From Taibaiella sp041660405 (lineage in GTDB: Bacteria > Bacteroidota > Bacteroidia > Chitinophagales > Chitinophagaceae), in NCBI GenBank assembly GCA_041660405.1, contig JBAZWL010000009.1, positions 62,001 through 126,000 on the forward strand: DNA of 64,000 bases. The letters run 5' to 3'. Shown here in pieces: positions 1 to 8,704 of the stretch. The position numbers were made by a program, and so were the translations under genes. The notes under the pieces were generated by a model that saw only the letters and a list, made by a program, of their open reading frames with translations, was not told the origin of the DNA and searched no databases. How positions within the stretch are numbered: the first letter of the stretch is position 1; every line of letters begins with the position of its first letter.

Positions 1-1104
1 CAAAATAACTTCTGAAGCCAAAGCACTGCCACCAGGGGAATTTACCCTCATCACCACGGCTTTAATCTTATCATTGTCTCTTACTTTCCTGATCTCTTTA
101 ATAAAGGTTTCAGAAGCAATCTGGTAAGAAGAACTTTGATTTTCCCCATCTATGATTTCTCCCTCTGCAACGAGTATGGCAATCTGATTATCATTTGCTT
201 TAAATGGAATACTACTTATATAATCATCTACAGAAATGAAGCTAAGTTTGTCTTTGGCAGATTTGCCCGTTTTGTTTTTCAAAAGTTGCTCCACCTCATC
301 TTTATACTTCGTACCGTCTGCCAATTTATATTTTACGGCATCAGAGGCTGTTTGAATAGCACCCGTTTGTGCCCATGAATTAACAGTAGCAGTGTCTGCA
401 TGAGTATGTTCGCTTACAGCAGCCAGCATTTCTTTCCAGATATCGCTTTGCAAGGCTGCAATTTGTTTACGGTTGGGCTCGCTCATTTTTTCCATACGGA
501 AAGGCTCTGTTGCACTTTTAAACTGGCCGCAATAGAATATCTCCGGTTGCACATTCAGTTTATCCAAAGCTCCTTTGAAGAACACTAGATTGGATGCAAG
601 ACCTTTTAATTCCACAGATCCCAAAGGGTTTATAAATACGCTGTCCGCAACTGAAGCGATGAAATAATCGCCTTGTGGAATAAAGTCGCCGTAGGCATAA
701 ATGAACTTGCCACTCGTTTTAAAGTCCTTAAGTGCTTCTCTTATTTGTTGCGAAGTGGCCTGGCCATTTGGCGAGCCACCGGCTTTAAGATAAATGCCTT
801 TAATGTTTTTATCTGTTTTGGCATAATTAATACACTTCATCAGATCTATAAGACCTGTTGATTGGCTGGAACCTCCCGTAAAGATAGCCAGGGAGTTGCT
901 TTCACCAAGTTCATGGAAATCTTGTGTAAGATCAATATATAAAATAGAGTTGCCTTTAACTTTCGAGGTTCCCTCTTTCGATATGGCGCTGGTTACAGAA
1001 CGTGTAATGGATCCAATTACAATAAAGAATACAACGAAAAACAAGCAGCCGGCTACAAATAAAGCAAGTAAAGAGGCCAGGAAAAACTTAAAAAACTGTT
1101 TCAT
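1..1104 (-). CDS. sppA: signal peptide peptidase SppA (67K type), 3' part outside window
   Basis: Inner-membrane serine protease that degrades leftover signal peptides. The reading frame runs from an ATG at 1104 down to base 1 with no stop, so 368 codons are visible and the C-terminal end is missing. An N-terminal membrane anchor (about residues 5-30) is followed by two ClpP-like repeats. The first repeat contains FKSATEPF, matching the region of the general-base Lys in the E. coli enzyme. The second reaches MRVNSPGGSALASEV at the window edge, which holds the nucleophilic Ser. Lys and Ser lying in different repeats is typical of the long SppA form. A TAtcTTTG element lies about 20 nt upstream of the start. 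Family assignment is firm; the missing end cannot be judged. Confidence 0.93.
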   Translation of the reverse strand, partial: MKQFFKFFLASLLALFVAGCLFFVVFFIVIGSITRSVTSAISKEGTSKVKGNSILYIDLTQDFHELGESNSLAIFTGGSSQSTGLIDLMKCINYAKTDKNIKGIYLKAGGSPNGQATSQQIREALKDFKTSGKFIYAYGDFIPQGDYFIASVADSVFINPLGSVELKGLASNLVFFKGALDKLNVQPEIFYCGQFKSATEPFRMEKMSEPNRKQIAALQSDIWKEMLAAVSEHTHADTATVNSWAQTGAIQTASDAVKYKLADGTKYKDEVEQLLKNKTGKSAKDKLSFISVDDYISSIPFKANDNQIAILVAEGEIIDGENQSSSYQIASETFIKEIRKVRDNDKIKAVVMRVNSPGGSALASEVIL

Positions 1105-1126
1105 AATTAGTACAGGTACATTTTGA

Positions 1127-1134
1127 CAAAGATA
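1127..1134 (-). promoter_or_regulatory. -7 element of sppA promoter
   Basis: On the minus strand this reads TATCTTTG, which fits the Bacteroidota TAnnTTTG consensus, 22 bp upstream of the sppA ATG. A TTTA lies about 17 bp further upstream, so the -33 element is weak. Confidence 0.5.
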
Positions 1135-1315
1135 GAACTTAGCCTATTATATAAATCACCCTATACAGGTGGTTTGATGCTAATTGCTTTTGGTTTAACA
1201 GGAAATATTTGAAGCGTTTTAAACTTTGAAAGATATTAACGTGTCCATCCATAAAATATATTTTAGGGTAAGAACGTTTTCAATTGTCATACTAATATCG
1301 GGAATTGCAAATTAG

Positions 1316-1346
1316 TTGACACTTCACCAAATAATATTTATCTTTA
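1316..1346 (+). promoter_or_regulatory. putative promoter of the desaturase gene
   Basis: TTGAC at 1316-1320, an 18-bp spacer and TATCTTTA at 1339-1346 resemble the Bacteroidota -33/-7 promoter. The predicted start of transcription leaves a leader of about 60 nt before the ATG at 1413. The rest of the 1105-1412 gap is AT-rich with nothing else recognisable. Confidence 0.5.
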
Positions 1347-1412
1347 CCCCAATTTCTAAAATTGATATTTGGTTAATCCAGTGTCGTTTATTTATCTTTT
1401 CTAAATTTTTTT

Positions 1413-2510
1413 ATGGCACTATTTGATCATGTGTTGGAGCCGCCTTCGTACGGTTGGCAGGATGAGTCGGGAAATCTTGTGAAACCCACTCCAAAAGCTA
1501 TCTTAAAAGAGTTTCTTACCAGGGTAAATATTTTCAGGACCAGGAAAAACTGGATGACCTTTACCAGTTGGGTACAATTGTTGTGCCTATTGCCTTTCCT
1601 CTTTATTTTCTTTTTCTATCATTTCAATTGGTGGTTTGTTGCAGCCGGCTTTGTATATAGCATGATTTTAATGGGTACGCATGGTACCATCTGGTATCAT
1701 CGCTATTGTACGCATGGTGCTTATACTTTTAAAAATAATTTCTGGCGCTTTGTTACCCAGCATCTGGTTATTAAAACAGTATTTGAAGAAGTATATGCTG
1801 TTTCCCACCACGTTCACCATGCAAAGTCTGATGAACCGGGGGATCCATATAACGCAAATGCAGGCTTCCTGTATTGCTTCCTGGCCGATGCCAATCATCA
1901 GCCAATCAACCGCAACCTTTCCGAAGAAGATTACACACGCGTGGTGCATTTAATGAAACACACCGGAGTAACACCTAATACTTACGAGCAATATAAAAAG
2001 TGGGGAAGTATTGATCACCCCCGCCGGGTATTAATAAGCTGGTTCCTGAACTGGGGCTTTTGGTTTGCTGCTTTATATCTTGTAGGCGAGTACCTTTTAG
2101 GTGGCCAGGGTATTGGATTGGCAAGTGCTATTTTTGGCTCCGCTTTTGTATGGACCGCGGGTGTACGTACTTTTAATTATGAAGGCCATGGCAAAGGAAA
2201 AGATAAACGTGTAGATGGTATAGATCATAATCGTAAGGACATGTCCATTAACCAGATATGGCCGGGCTATGTAGCTGGCGAATGGCATAACAATCACCAT
2301 TTATATCCTGCAAGTGCGCGTTCCGGATTTCTACCTTATCAATTTGATCTTGCTTATGTTTATGTTCGCATGCTGCACATGATTGGCGGCGTTGAAACGT
2401 ACAGGGATTCTAAAAAGCAGTTTCTGGAACAATATCATTATCCATATCTTGCTCAAAAGAAAGCAATAGGCGCTGAAGGTAAAGTGAAACTTAAAGAACA
2501 AGAAGCATAA
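1413..2510 (+). CDS. acyl-CoA / fatty acid delta-9-type desaturase
   Basis: Membrane di-iron desaturase of 365 aa that introduces a double bond into an acyl chain, probably for control of membrane fluidity. All three histidine boxes are present: HRYCTH (about residue 96), HHVHH (about 133) and HNNHH (about 295), placed around hydrophobic segments as in the stearoyl-CoA desaturase/OLE1 family. Single-gene unit: it has its own promoter upstream and a strong bidirectional terminator straight after the stop. The exact regiospecificity cannot be read from the sequence; delta-9 is inferred from the family. Confidence 0.92.
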   Translation: MALFDHVLEPPSYGWQDESGNLVKPTPKAILKEFLTRVNIFRTRKNWMTFTSWVQLLCLLPFLFIFFFYHFNWWFVAAGFVYSMILMGTHGTIWYHRYCTHGAYTFKNNFWRFVTQHLVIKTVFEEVYAVSHHVHHAKSDEPGDPYNANAGFLYCFLADANHQPINRNLSEEDYTRVVHLMKHTGVTPNTYEQYKKWGSIDHPRRVLISWFLNWGFWFAALYLVGEYLLGGQGIGLASAIFGSAFVWTAGVRTFNYEGHGKGKDKRVDGIDHNRKDMSINQIWPGYVAGEWHNNHHLYPASARSGFLPYQFDLAYVYVRMLHMIGGVETYRDSKKQFLEQYHYPYLAQKKAIGAEGKVKLKEQEA

Positions 2511-2515
2511 TAAAA

Positions 2516-2566
2516 ATAAAAAAGAAAGAAGTCAAGTTTTAAAAACTTGACTTCTTTCTTTTTTAT
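2516..2566. terminator. bidirectional terminator between convergent genes
   Basis: A perfect inverted repeat of about 25 bp per arm around a single central base at 2541. Arms read AAAGAAAGAAGTCAAGTTTT and its complement, with A/T tracts on both sides. It serves the desaturase (+) and the binding protein (-). Confidence 0.9.
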
Positions 2567-2567
2567 T

Positions 2568-2641
2568 AGTGGTCAGTTGTAAGTAGTCAGTAATTATTTG
2601 TTGAGTATGTTCGATACTGATCACTTATTACTTACCACTCA
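2568..2641. repeat. low-complexity intergenic repeat (GTGGTCAG / GTAAGTAGTCAG type)
   Basis: Built from short words such as AGTGGTCAG, GTAAGTAGTCAG and their complements (CTGATCACTTATTACTTACCACT), so the two halves are also roughly self-complementary. Related words recur upstream of 26092, 61230 and 62174. Confidence 0.55.
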
Positions 2642-3937
2642 TTATTGTTGCTCTACTACATACCCACCATTTTGATAGTGGAGTATATACAACTTATTAT
2701 TTTCCAGGTACTGAAAATCGTTTTCTTTTGACCAGGAAGGTTTAATGTCGTAACGGGTAAATGGCGCTGCACTTACATCGGTAATCTCTTTGTTGAAAAC
2801 GGTACCATGACTTTCTAATAAATTACTCATCCAATATAAAGATTCGTACCCACGATAAACCATTTCTGAAGGTGTTCCTCCATAAGTATTGTTGTATTCT
2901 GTTGTTATGTATCTTCCCGTTCCCGTAGTAGGATCATAAAAGAAAGGTGTGGTATAATGAATACTCAAGGCCATGTATTCGCTTGGTTGTGTAAGCCCTC
3001 TTAATGATTTCCAGGAAGGCATGCCAAATATCTCAAACCTATACGCACGGGGCATTGCAGCCAATGCATTCAGGATCTGTTCCGCGTTGGTGATATCCAG
3101 AACGCTTACATAAATAACATTGACCTTAGTGCTGTCGAAGATTTTGGCCAATGTATCGGTCTTTAACTTAAACTTGGAACAATCAATAATATTCAGGTCT
3201 TTATCCTCTATCAAAGCATTCTTTAATTGCGTGTAGGCTTCCTTCTCTCCACTGGTATTATTGGTGTGCAATATATACTTCGGATTTTTACTGAATTTCT
3301 TATTGGAAAAGGCTATGAGCTGATTGATATGCGTTTCAAGTGTGGGTTGTAGCAGGATAAAATATGGATTGTCCTTTGTACCTGCATCTGCAGGAGAAAG
3401 CGCAGAAATAAAATTTACTTTATTCTTTTTGGCATAAGTGGCAACAGCAGGAATATCGGTGGATTGTAGCCAGCCTATAACCAGGTCGGCACTATCCAGT
3501 TTCTTATTGGTAGTTAGCTTTGCAATATTTTCCAAAGGATCGGTAATATCATGAACGTATAGTTCCAGCCTCATCCCTTTATTTTTCAAAGATTGAGCAG
3601 CGATGCTCATACCTTCATAAAAATTAATAGATCCCATGGCATAATCAGGAACTTTTTTATATACCGGCTTGCCATTTTGCACCAATGCATTCAGGTAAAG
3701 CGGGAGTAAAACGTCAATGCGATAAACATTTTTCTTTTCCGATGGCGGATATTCAGGTTCGATCCGCTTTTTTAATTTTGGTTCTTCTTTTTTAGTTGAC
3801 TTGGTTGCAGTGGTTTTTTTTACTGGTTTTTTTTCTTCTTTTTTGAAGATCTTTTTCCAGAACTGTGCATGAGAAACAGTAGATACTGAAAACGTGCAGG
3901 CTATAACCAGTAATGTAATTTTGAAAATTTTATTCAT
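2642..3937 (-). CDS. periplasmic type 1 binding-fold (Leu/Ile/Val-BP-like) protein
   Basis: Exported protein of 431 aa when started at the ATG at 3937, which gives a clean signal peptide (MNKIFKITLLVIACTFSVST, then SHAQ). The longer reading frame to 4024 adds an implausible N-terminus. A Lys-rich linker (about residues 28-70) is followed by a fold resembling branched-chain amino acid receptors: YRIDVLLPLYLNAL, then SINFYEGMSIAAQ. No LysM domain and no ABC transporter genes are nearby, so a transport role is not supported. In related bacteria such proteins are often annotated as amino acid ABC substrate-binding proteins. Function unknown. Confidence 0.7.
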   Translation of the reverse strand: MNKIFKITLLVIACTFSVSTVSHAQFWKKIFKKEEKKPVKKTTATKSTKKEEPKLKKRIEPEYPPSEKKNVYRIDVLLPLYLNALVQNGKPVYKKVPDYAMGSINFYEGMSIAAQSLKNKGMRLELYVHDITDPLENIAKLTTNKKLDSADLVIGWLQSTDIPAVATYAKKNKVNFISALSPADAGTKDNPYFILLQPTLETHINQLIAFSNKKFSKNPKYILHTNNTSGEKEAYTQLKNALIEDKDLNIIDCSKFKLKTDTLAKIFDSTKVNVIYVSVLDITNAEQILNALAAMPRAYRFEIFGMPSWKSLRGLTQPSEYMALSIHYTTPFFYDPTTGTGRYITTEYNNTYGGTPSEMVYRGYESLYWMSNLLESHGTVFNKEITDVSAAPFTRYDIKPSWSKENDFQYLENNKLYILHYQNGGYVVEQQ

Positions 3938-4156
3938 AAACGGAAATACAGCGGCAATTGCAATTAATTCTATCATGCAGATGCATGCAGAATAACTATA
4001 GGATAGCCTGATTGTGAATTGCAAATCTAACTAAAACTACAGGAAGGATTAGATTTTAGCAATATTTTTAGAACTTGCATTATCAGTCATAAATCATGAT
4101 CTGCCTATTCTGTTACTGCTTTTGGTTAAGCCTTCGAATCTTGTTACTTTCGCCCT

Positions 4157-4834
4157 ATGCCTGAATTAAGTTTTACGGAAGAAAACTACCTTAAAGCCAT
4201 TTACTACCTGCAACAGGAAAGTATAAATAAAGATGTATCTGTGAATGATATAGCAGAAAGGATGAGTACCCGGCCTGCAACGGTAACGGATATGTTACGT
4301 AAACTTTCCGATAAGAAATTAATCAATTACGAAAAGTATAAAAAGACGCAACTAAGCAAAACCGGTAATGCAGTTGCACTGCAGATCGTAAGAAAGCATC
4401 GGTTGTGGGAAGTTTTTCTTCATGAAAAATTGAAATTCTCCTGGGATGAGGTACATGAAGTAGCAGAAGAGCTGGAACATATACGTTCCTCAAAATTGAT
4501 TGAGCGCCTGGATGAATTCCTGGGTTTCCCTATGTTCGATCCTCATGGAGATCCGATACCCAATGCCGCTGGTGAAATCAAACCGGCCTCCAATACTACT
4601 TTGTCAGAATCTGAAGCGGGTAAAAAATTAAAGCTGGTAGCGGTAAAAGATACATCCACCGCGTTTTTGCAGCATCTGGAAAGGTTTGGATTACATATTG
4701 GTGCAAGCCTTGTGGTTAATGAGTTCCTACCATTTGATCATAGCGTTATGGTGAGCATTGATAAGAAACCTGCCGTAATGTTATCCGATAAAATTGCTGC
4801 GAACTTGTTGGTGGTGGATATAGACAAGAAGTAA
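4157..4834 (+). CDS. DtxR/MntR-family metal-dependent transcriptional regulator
   Basis: 225 aa. The N-terminal winged helix is typical (FTEENYLKAIYYLQ, then STRPATVTDMLRKLSDKKLI). The dimerisation/metal-binding domain follows (about residues 65-140, with RKHRLWEVFLHEKL and HEVAEELEHIRS). The C-terminal third (about 150-225) resembles a FeoA/SH3-like domain. It should repress metal-uptake genes when Fe or Mn is bound. It lies 24 bp upstream of the YggS-like gene and probably shares its transcript. No target transporter is adjacent. Whether iron or manganese is sensed cannot be told. Confidence 0.88.
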   Translation: MPELSFTEENYLKAIYYLQQESINKDVSVNDIAERMSTRPATVTDMLRKLSDKKLINYEKYKKTQLSKTGNAVALQIVRKHRLWEVFLHEKLKFSWDEVHEVAEELEHIRSSKLIERLDEFLGFPMFDPHGDPIPNAAGEIKPASNTTLSESEAGKKLKLVAVKDTSTAFLQHLERFGLHIGASLVVNEFLPFDHSVMVSIDKKPAVMLSDKIAANLLVVDIDKK

Positions 4835-4858
4835 TTCCTTTTTGAAAAATACATTTAA

Positions 4859-5530
4859 ATGATAACGCCTGAAGCATTCAGCCAGTTAACCAATAGCCTG
4901 TCTGAAACGAACACTACATTAATAGCGGTATCCAAACTTAAACCTGCAGAAGATATTAAAGCCCTTTATGAGCTTGGTCAACGTGATTTTGGGGAAAATT
5001 ATGTTCAGGAACTGGTGGAGAAGCAAACGCAATTGCCGGAAGATATCCGGTGGCATTTTATAGGCCATTTGCAATCCAATAAAGTAAAATACATTGCGCC
5101 TTTTGTTCACCTGATTCATGGTGTAGATAGTTTTCGCCTGCTTACTGAGATCAATAAACAAGGGGAAAAGAATAACAGGATTATTCCATGTCTCTTACAA
5201 ATTCACATAGCTGAAGAGGAAACTAAATTCGGGTTGGATGAAAAAGAGATGATTGAATTACTGGAATATTACGAAGCGCAAAAAGATAAATTGGCGCATG
5301 TGCGTATAGACGGGCTTATGGGCATGGCTTCTTTTACCGAAAATGAAGAACATATAGCCAAAGAATTTAAAAACCTTAAAGCGTTGTTCCACCTTGCCAG
5401 GCAGAGTTATTTTTTAGGGAAAGATCATTTTAAGATTCTTTCCATGGGCATGAGCGGTGATTATAAAATTGCGATACAGGAAGGAAGCACACATGTCCGG
5501 ATAGGCAGTTTGCTTTTTGGAAGGCGTTAG
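4859..5530 (+). CDS. YggS/PLPBP-family pyridoxal phosphate homeostasis protein
   Basis: 223 aa, the usual length of this single-domain TIM-barrel PLP-binding family. The PLP lysine lies in IAVSKLKP near residue 27. FGENYVQE, WHFIGHLQSNK and the C-terminal MSGDYKIAIQEGSTHVRIG block that binds the phosphate are all conserved. The protein buffers free PLP and affects amino acid metabolism; no catalytic reaction is established for the family. Probably co-transcribed with the preceding DtxR-like gene. A palindromic repeat begins 29 bp after its stop. Confidence 0.92.
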   Translation: MITPEAFSQLTNSLSETNTTLIAVSKLKPAEDIKALYELGQRDFGENYVQELVEKQTQLPEDIRWHFIGHLQSNKVKYIAPFVHLIHGVDSFRLLTEINKQGEKNNRIIPCLLQIHIAEEETKFGLDEKEMIELLEYYEAQKDKLAHVRIDGLMGMASFTENEEHIAKEFKNLKALFHLARQSYFLGKDHFKILSMGMSGDYKIAIQEGSTHVRIGSLLFGRR

Positions 5531-5559
5531 AAAGGTAAATAATTGTTTTATTATCACCC

Positions 5560-5619
5560 GTAGAGACGCGCAATCGCGCGTCTCATGCCTGTAAAAGACG
5601 TGCAATTGCACATCTCTAC
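5560..5619. repeat. REP-like palindromic element, copy A (divergent)
   Basis: Ends are GTAGAGACG and TCTCTAC, with an inner palindrome GAGACGCGCAATCGCGCGTC. It is the most diverged of four elements in the window and lies just after the YggS-like gene. Confidence 0.6.
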
Positions 5620-5722
5620 ATTAAGAAATGTAAATAATTTTTTTGTGACGCATTAAACCCTAAGCTTCGTAACCAGTCATAACCCGCCAAATCATTATCT
5701 ACCCCCAGACGACGCCCAATTT

Positions 5723-6814
5723 ATGTCCTCAACGCTACGTTACAATTTTCGATACATTCTACGGAGGCATCTTATATATGGTATGCTTCCATTTCTTGGT
5801 TTAATGATGTTTCTTGCTGCTGGTTGCGGTTCTAAAAAGAAAGATGCAAAGAGCGAGCAAAATAAAGGCCCACAGGAATTAAAGGCCGAAGCTGTAATTA
5901 TTAAGCCTGCGGAGCTAATATCTCAATATCAAAGTACCGGTAACCTACTTGCCAACGAAGCCATCAATGTATATGCTGAAGTTGCAGGACGTGTTACCGA
6001 AATTCGTTTTAAGGAAGGTTCCATGGTACATAAAGGGGATCTTTTAGTGCAGCTTTATGACAATGATATTAAAGCCCAGATTCAGAAACTTAATGTACAA
6101 CGCAGGTTGCAAGTCATTACCAAAAGCCGTCAGGACGAATTATTGGCTATTAACGGGATCAGTAAACAGGAGTATGATAACACTGTAGCACAAATCGCTT
6201 CAATAGATGCTGATATTGCCTATAACCAATCGCTGCTAAGACGTTTGCAGGTAAGGGCCAGTTTTGAAGGGGTTATTGGCTTGCGCAATGTAAGTGTGGG
6301 CGCAATAGTTTCTCCTACAACATTGATCACCATCATTCAACAGATACATCCACTCAAACTGGATTTCCCTGTTCCCGAACAGTATAACGGTGTAGTTAAA
6401 AACGGTGACCCAGTAAGATTTACCGTTACCGGCAGCAGCGATACCATGAACGGAACTATTGCTGCTATTCAGCCGGGAGCGGATGCAACTACCCGTACGA
6501 TCACTATGCGTGCTCTTGTGCCCAATCCTGATCATAAATTGGTGCCAGGTGCATTTGCAAATGTGTTTATCCAGCTCAATCGAAGTAATGAAGCCATAAC
6601 AGTTCCTTCCCAAAGTATTATTCCTACTACGCGTGATAAAAAAGTTGCTGTATTACGCAATGGAAAAGCAGAAATGGTGACCGTTGTTACGGGCGAAAGA
6701 ATGGTGGAAAAGGTAGAGATCCTTCAGGGACTTAAGGCTGGCGATACCGTGCTCACTACGGGTATTATGCAGGTGAAACCAGGCATGGAAGTTAAGGTGA
6801 AAATCAAGGGGTAA
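5723..6814 (+). CDS. RND-type efflux periplasmic adaptor (membrane fusion) lipoprotein
   Basis: 363 aa with a lipoprotein signal (hydrophobic MLPFLGLMMFLAAGC; lipid Cys at residue 35 from the ATG at 5723). The upstream ATG is preferred because it adds the basic n-region RYILRRH. The mature part has the HlyD/MdtA order: a biotinyl-lipoyl-like half (VYAEVAGRVTEIRFKEGSMV), a short alpha-hairpin (about 115-160), the second lipoyl half (RASFEGVIGL), a beta-barrel and a membrane-proximal domain (GKAEMVTVVTGERM). Such adaptors bridge an inner-membrane RND pump and an outer-membrane channel, but neither partner gene is next to it. A strong terminator follows, so it is a stand-alone unit. Confidence 0.88.
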   Translation: MSSTLRYNFRYILRRHLIYGMLPFLGLMMFLAAGCGSKKKDAKSEQNKGPQELKAEAVIIKPAELISQYQSTGNLLANEAINVYAEVAGRVTEIRFKEGSMVHKGDLLVQLYDNDIKAQIQKLNVQRRLQVITKSRQDELLAINGISKQEYDNTVAQIASIDADIAYNQSLLRRLQVRASFEGVIGLRNVSVGAIVSPTTLITIIQQIHPLKLDFPVPEQYNGVVKNGDPVRFTVTGSSDTMNGTIAAIQPGADATTRTITMRALVPNPDHKLVPGAFANVFIQLNRSNEAITVPSQSIIPTTRDKKVAVLRNGKAEMVTVVTGERMVEKVEILQGLKAGDTVLTTGIMQVKPGMEVKVKIKG

Positions 6815-6838
6815 TTCTTACGAAAAATATTTCTAAGA

Positions 6839-6869
6839 AAACGAGGCTGTCCAAAAGACAGCCTCGTTT
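6839..6869 (+). terminator. rho-independent terminator of adaptor gene
   Basis: 13-bp perfect stem AAACGAGGCTGTC/GACAGCCTCGTTT with loop CAAAA. Confidence 0.85.
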
Positions 6870-6894
6870 GTTATAATATAATTAGTTGTCGGAT

Positions 6895-6949
6895 GTAGGG
6901 ACGCATTGTATGCGTCCAATAGTGGTGGACGCATACAATGCGTCCCTAC
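6895..6949. repeat. REP-like palindromic element, copy B
   Basis: Perfect 23-bp inverted repeat (6895-6917 and 6927-6949) around a 9-nt loop. The arms begin GTAGGGACGCATTGTATGCG. It sits between the terminator of the adaptor gene and the 3' end of thiL. Confidence 0.8.
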
Positions 6950-6967
6950 GGAGATGTGTAAAAGCAA

Positions 6968-8002
6968 TTATTTACCAAACGCCACCCAACCTTGGGCAAC
7001 AAGTTCATGTTTATTCCCTTTGCGGGTTACCAGGTTACGGCCTTCTGAAGGTTCTGTCATATAGCCGATCACGTTTATTTTTTCCTGCATTCTAAGTTTG
7101 TCGTAATCTTCTTGTTTTATGGTAAAGAGCAATTCATAATCTTCGCCCCCACTTAATGCACAAGCTGTAGGATCTATTTCAAATTTATAGGCTACTTCTT
7201 TTGTCTCATCATGGAAAGGGATTTTATCCTCATATAACACGCAGCCGGTATTGCTTTGTTTGCAAATGTGTAATATCTCGGAACTCAGACCATCGCTTAC
7301 ATCCATCATAGCCGTTGGCGTAACCTCGTTTTCGGCCAGCCATTCTATAATGTCAACCCTTGCTTCCGGTTTCAGTAAGCGGCCTGTTATATAGGTACGT
7401 CCTTCCAGATCTGGTTTAATATCCGGATGATCCAGGTATATTTTCTTCTCCCGTTCCAATAATTGCAAGCCAAGATAAGCTCCGCCAAGATCACCTGAAA
7501 CGCAGAGCAGATCAAGTGGCTTAGCACCACTGCGGGTTACAAATTTATCCGGAGTTACTTCTCCTATAGCTGTAATGCTTATGATAAGTCCTTTCTGTGA
7601 ACTTACCGTATCGCCTCCTATCAGGTCAACATTGTAATGCTCGCATGCGGCATATACACCATTGTAGAATTCATCAAGCGCCTCCACAGAAAAACGGTTA
7701 CTGATACCAATATTCAACGTGATGTGCGTAGGGGTAGCGTTCATGGCACAGATGTCCGAAAGATTTACTGCCACTGCTTTGTAGCCAAGGTGTTTCAACG
7801 GTGTGTACATGAGATCAAAATGAATACCTTCGACCAGCATATCACTTGATATCACGGTTTGTTTGCCAAACTGGTCAATCACTGCGGCGTCATCTCCTAT
7901 ACTCAATATGGTGCTGGCCTGGCGGGTTTCATTATTTCTGGTCAGGTGGTCAATCAATCCGAATTCTCCCAGGGAAGCAATCTCCGTACGTTCTTCGCTC
8001 AT
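6968..8002 (-). CDS. thiL: thiamine-monophosphate kinase
   Basis: ATP-dependent phosphorylation of thiamine monophosphate to thiamine diphosphate, the last step of vitamin B1 synthesis. Started at the ATG at 8002 it has 344 aa and begins MSEERTEIASLGEFGLIDHL; the longer frame to 8230 overlaps the divergent gene. The AIRS-family glycine/aspartate signatures are present: SIGDDAAVI, DMLVEGIHFDL, AVNLSDICAM, GGDTVSS, MMDVSDGLSSE and SGGEDYELLFTI. No other thi genes lie in the window. Confidence 0.95.
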   Translation of the reverse strand: MSEERTEIASLGEFGLIDHLTRNNETRQASTILSIGDDAAVIDQFGKQTVISSDMLVEGIHFDLMYTPLKHLGYKAVAVNLSDICAMNATPTHITLNIGISNRFSVEALDEFYNGVYAACEHYNVDLIGGDTVSSQKGLIISITAIGEVTPDKFVTRSGAKPLDLLCVSGDLGGAYLGLQLLEREKKIYLDHPDIKPDLEGRTYITGRLLKPEARVDIIEWLAENEVTPTAMMDVSDGLSSEILHICKQSNTGCVLYEDKIPFHDETKEVAYKFEIDPTACALSGGEDYELLFTIKQEDYDKLRMQEKINVIGYMTEPSEGRNLVTRKGNKHELVAQGWVAFGK

Positions 8003-8084
8003 TTTTATTTGTTTTGATATATGCAGATAAAGGAAAAATAAAGAATCAGGTTTGTTACATTTGCCTTTTAATGCAAAAAAATAT

Positions 8085-8693
8085 ATGCGATTAAGATCAT
8101 TCCTGATATGTATTTGCTGCCTTTCTCTATTTGCCTGCAAAGAAAAGCAAAAATCCTCTTCTGCTGAAGAAAAAACAACACCTGCCGTTCCGGTACAGGT
8201 TGTGGATACCAGCGAAAGATATTTTTCCATCCGTGAATATTTTGATGACCAATGGAAGACGCGCCGGGGTAGCCCCTATACCTTGTTGAAAATGCACATC
8301 GTAAATGGAAAGGCCGACAGTGCTTATGTAGGATTGGATAGCGCTCTTTGGTTTAGTATGAGGGCCCCTTTTGATGCTGCGGATATCAGTGATAAAAAGT
8401 TTCTTGGTTTATACCGGTTTGATTCTTTTAATGATGAAACTACAGAAACAACCCATCTGTACTATGAAGCAATTAATCCTGATTTATACCTTCAGAAAAT
8501 GGATATTTCTGCCGATGCTTACAATAACAGGGTTAGATCCATTTATATGGAAACAAAAAGTGTGAAAGACGGACATCAGATGAGCCAAAAGCTGCAATAT
8601 ATTCCTGACCGTATTTTCCAGATACAGGAATATGAAAAAATAGAAGGACAGCCTGAAAAAAATACAAGGCTGGAGTATAGATTTAATTATTAG
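8085..8693 (+). CDS. hypothetical lipoprotein
   Basis: 202 aa from the ATG at 8085 (MRLRSFLICICCLSLFACKE); the lipobox Cys is at residue 18. After a short Ser/Glu/Pro-rich linker comes a soluble domain with no motif I recognise. TACATTTG at 8056-8063 is a -7 candidate 21 bp before the start. It is the first gene of a unit with rsmE (11-nt gap), the DUF4159 gene and the YraN gene. Export and lipidation are well supported; the function is unknown. Confidence 0.72.
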   Translation: MRLRSFLICICCLSLFACKEKQKSSSAEEKTTPAVPVQVVDTSERYFSIREYFDDQWKTRRGSPYTLLKMHIVNGKADSAYVGLDSALWFSMRAPFDAADISDKKFLGLYRFDSFNDETTETTHLYYEAINPDLYLQKMDISADAYNNRVRSIYMETKSVKDGHQMSQKLQYIPDRIFQIQEYEKIEGQPEKNTRLEYRFNY

Positions 8694-8704
8694 AAAAGGT
8701 CAAG

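Noticed and set aside
8003..8230. N-terminal extension of thiL
   Set aside because: It overlaps the divergent lipoprotein gene; the protein family begins at the MSEERTEIASLGEFG start.
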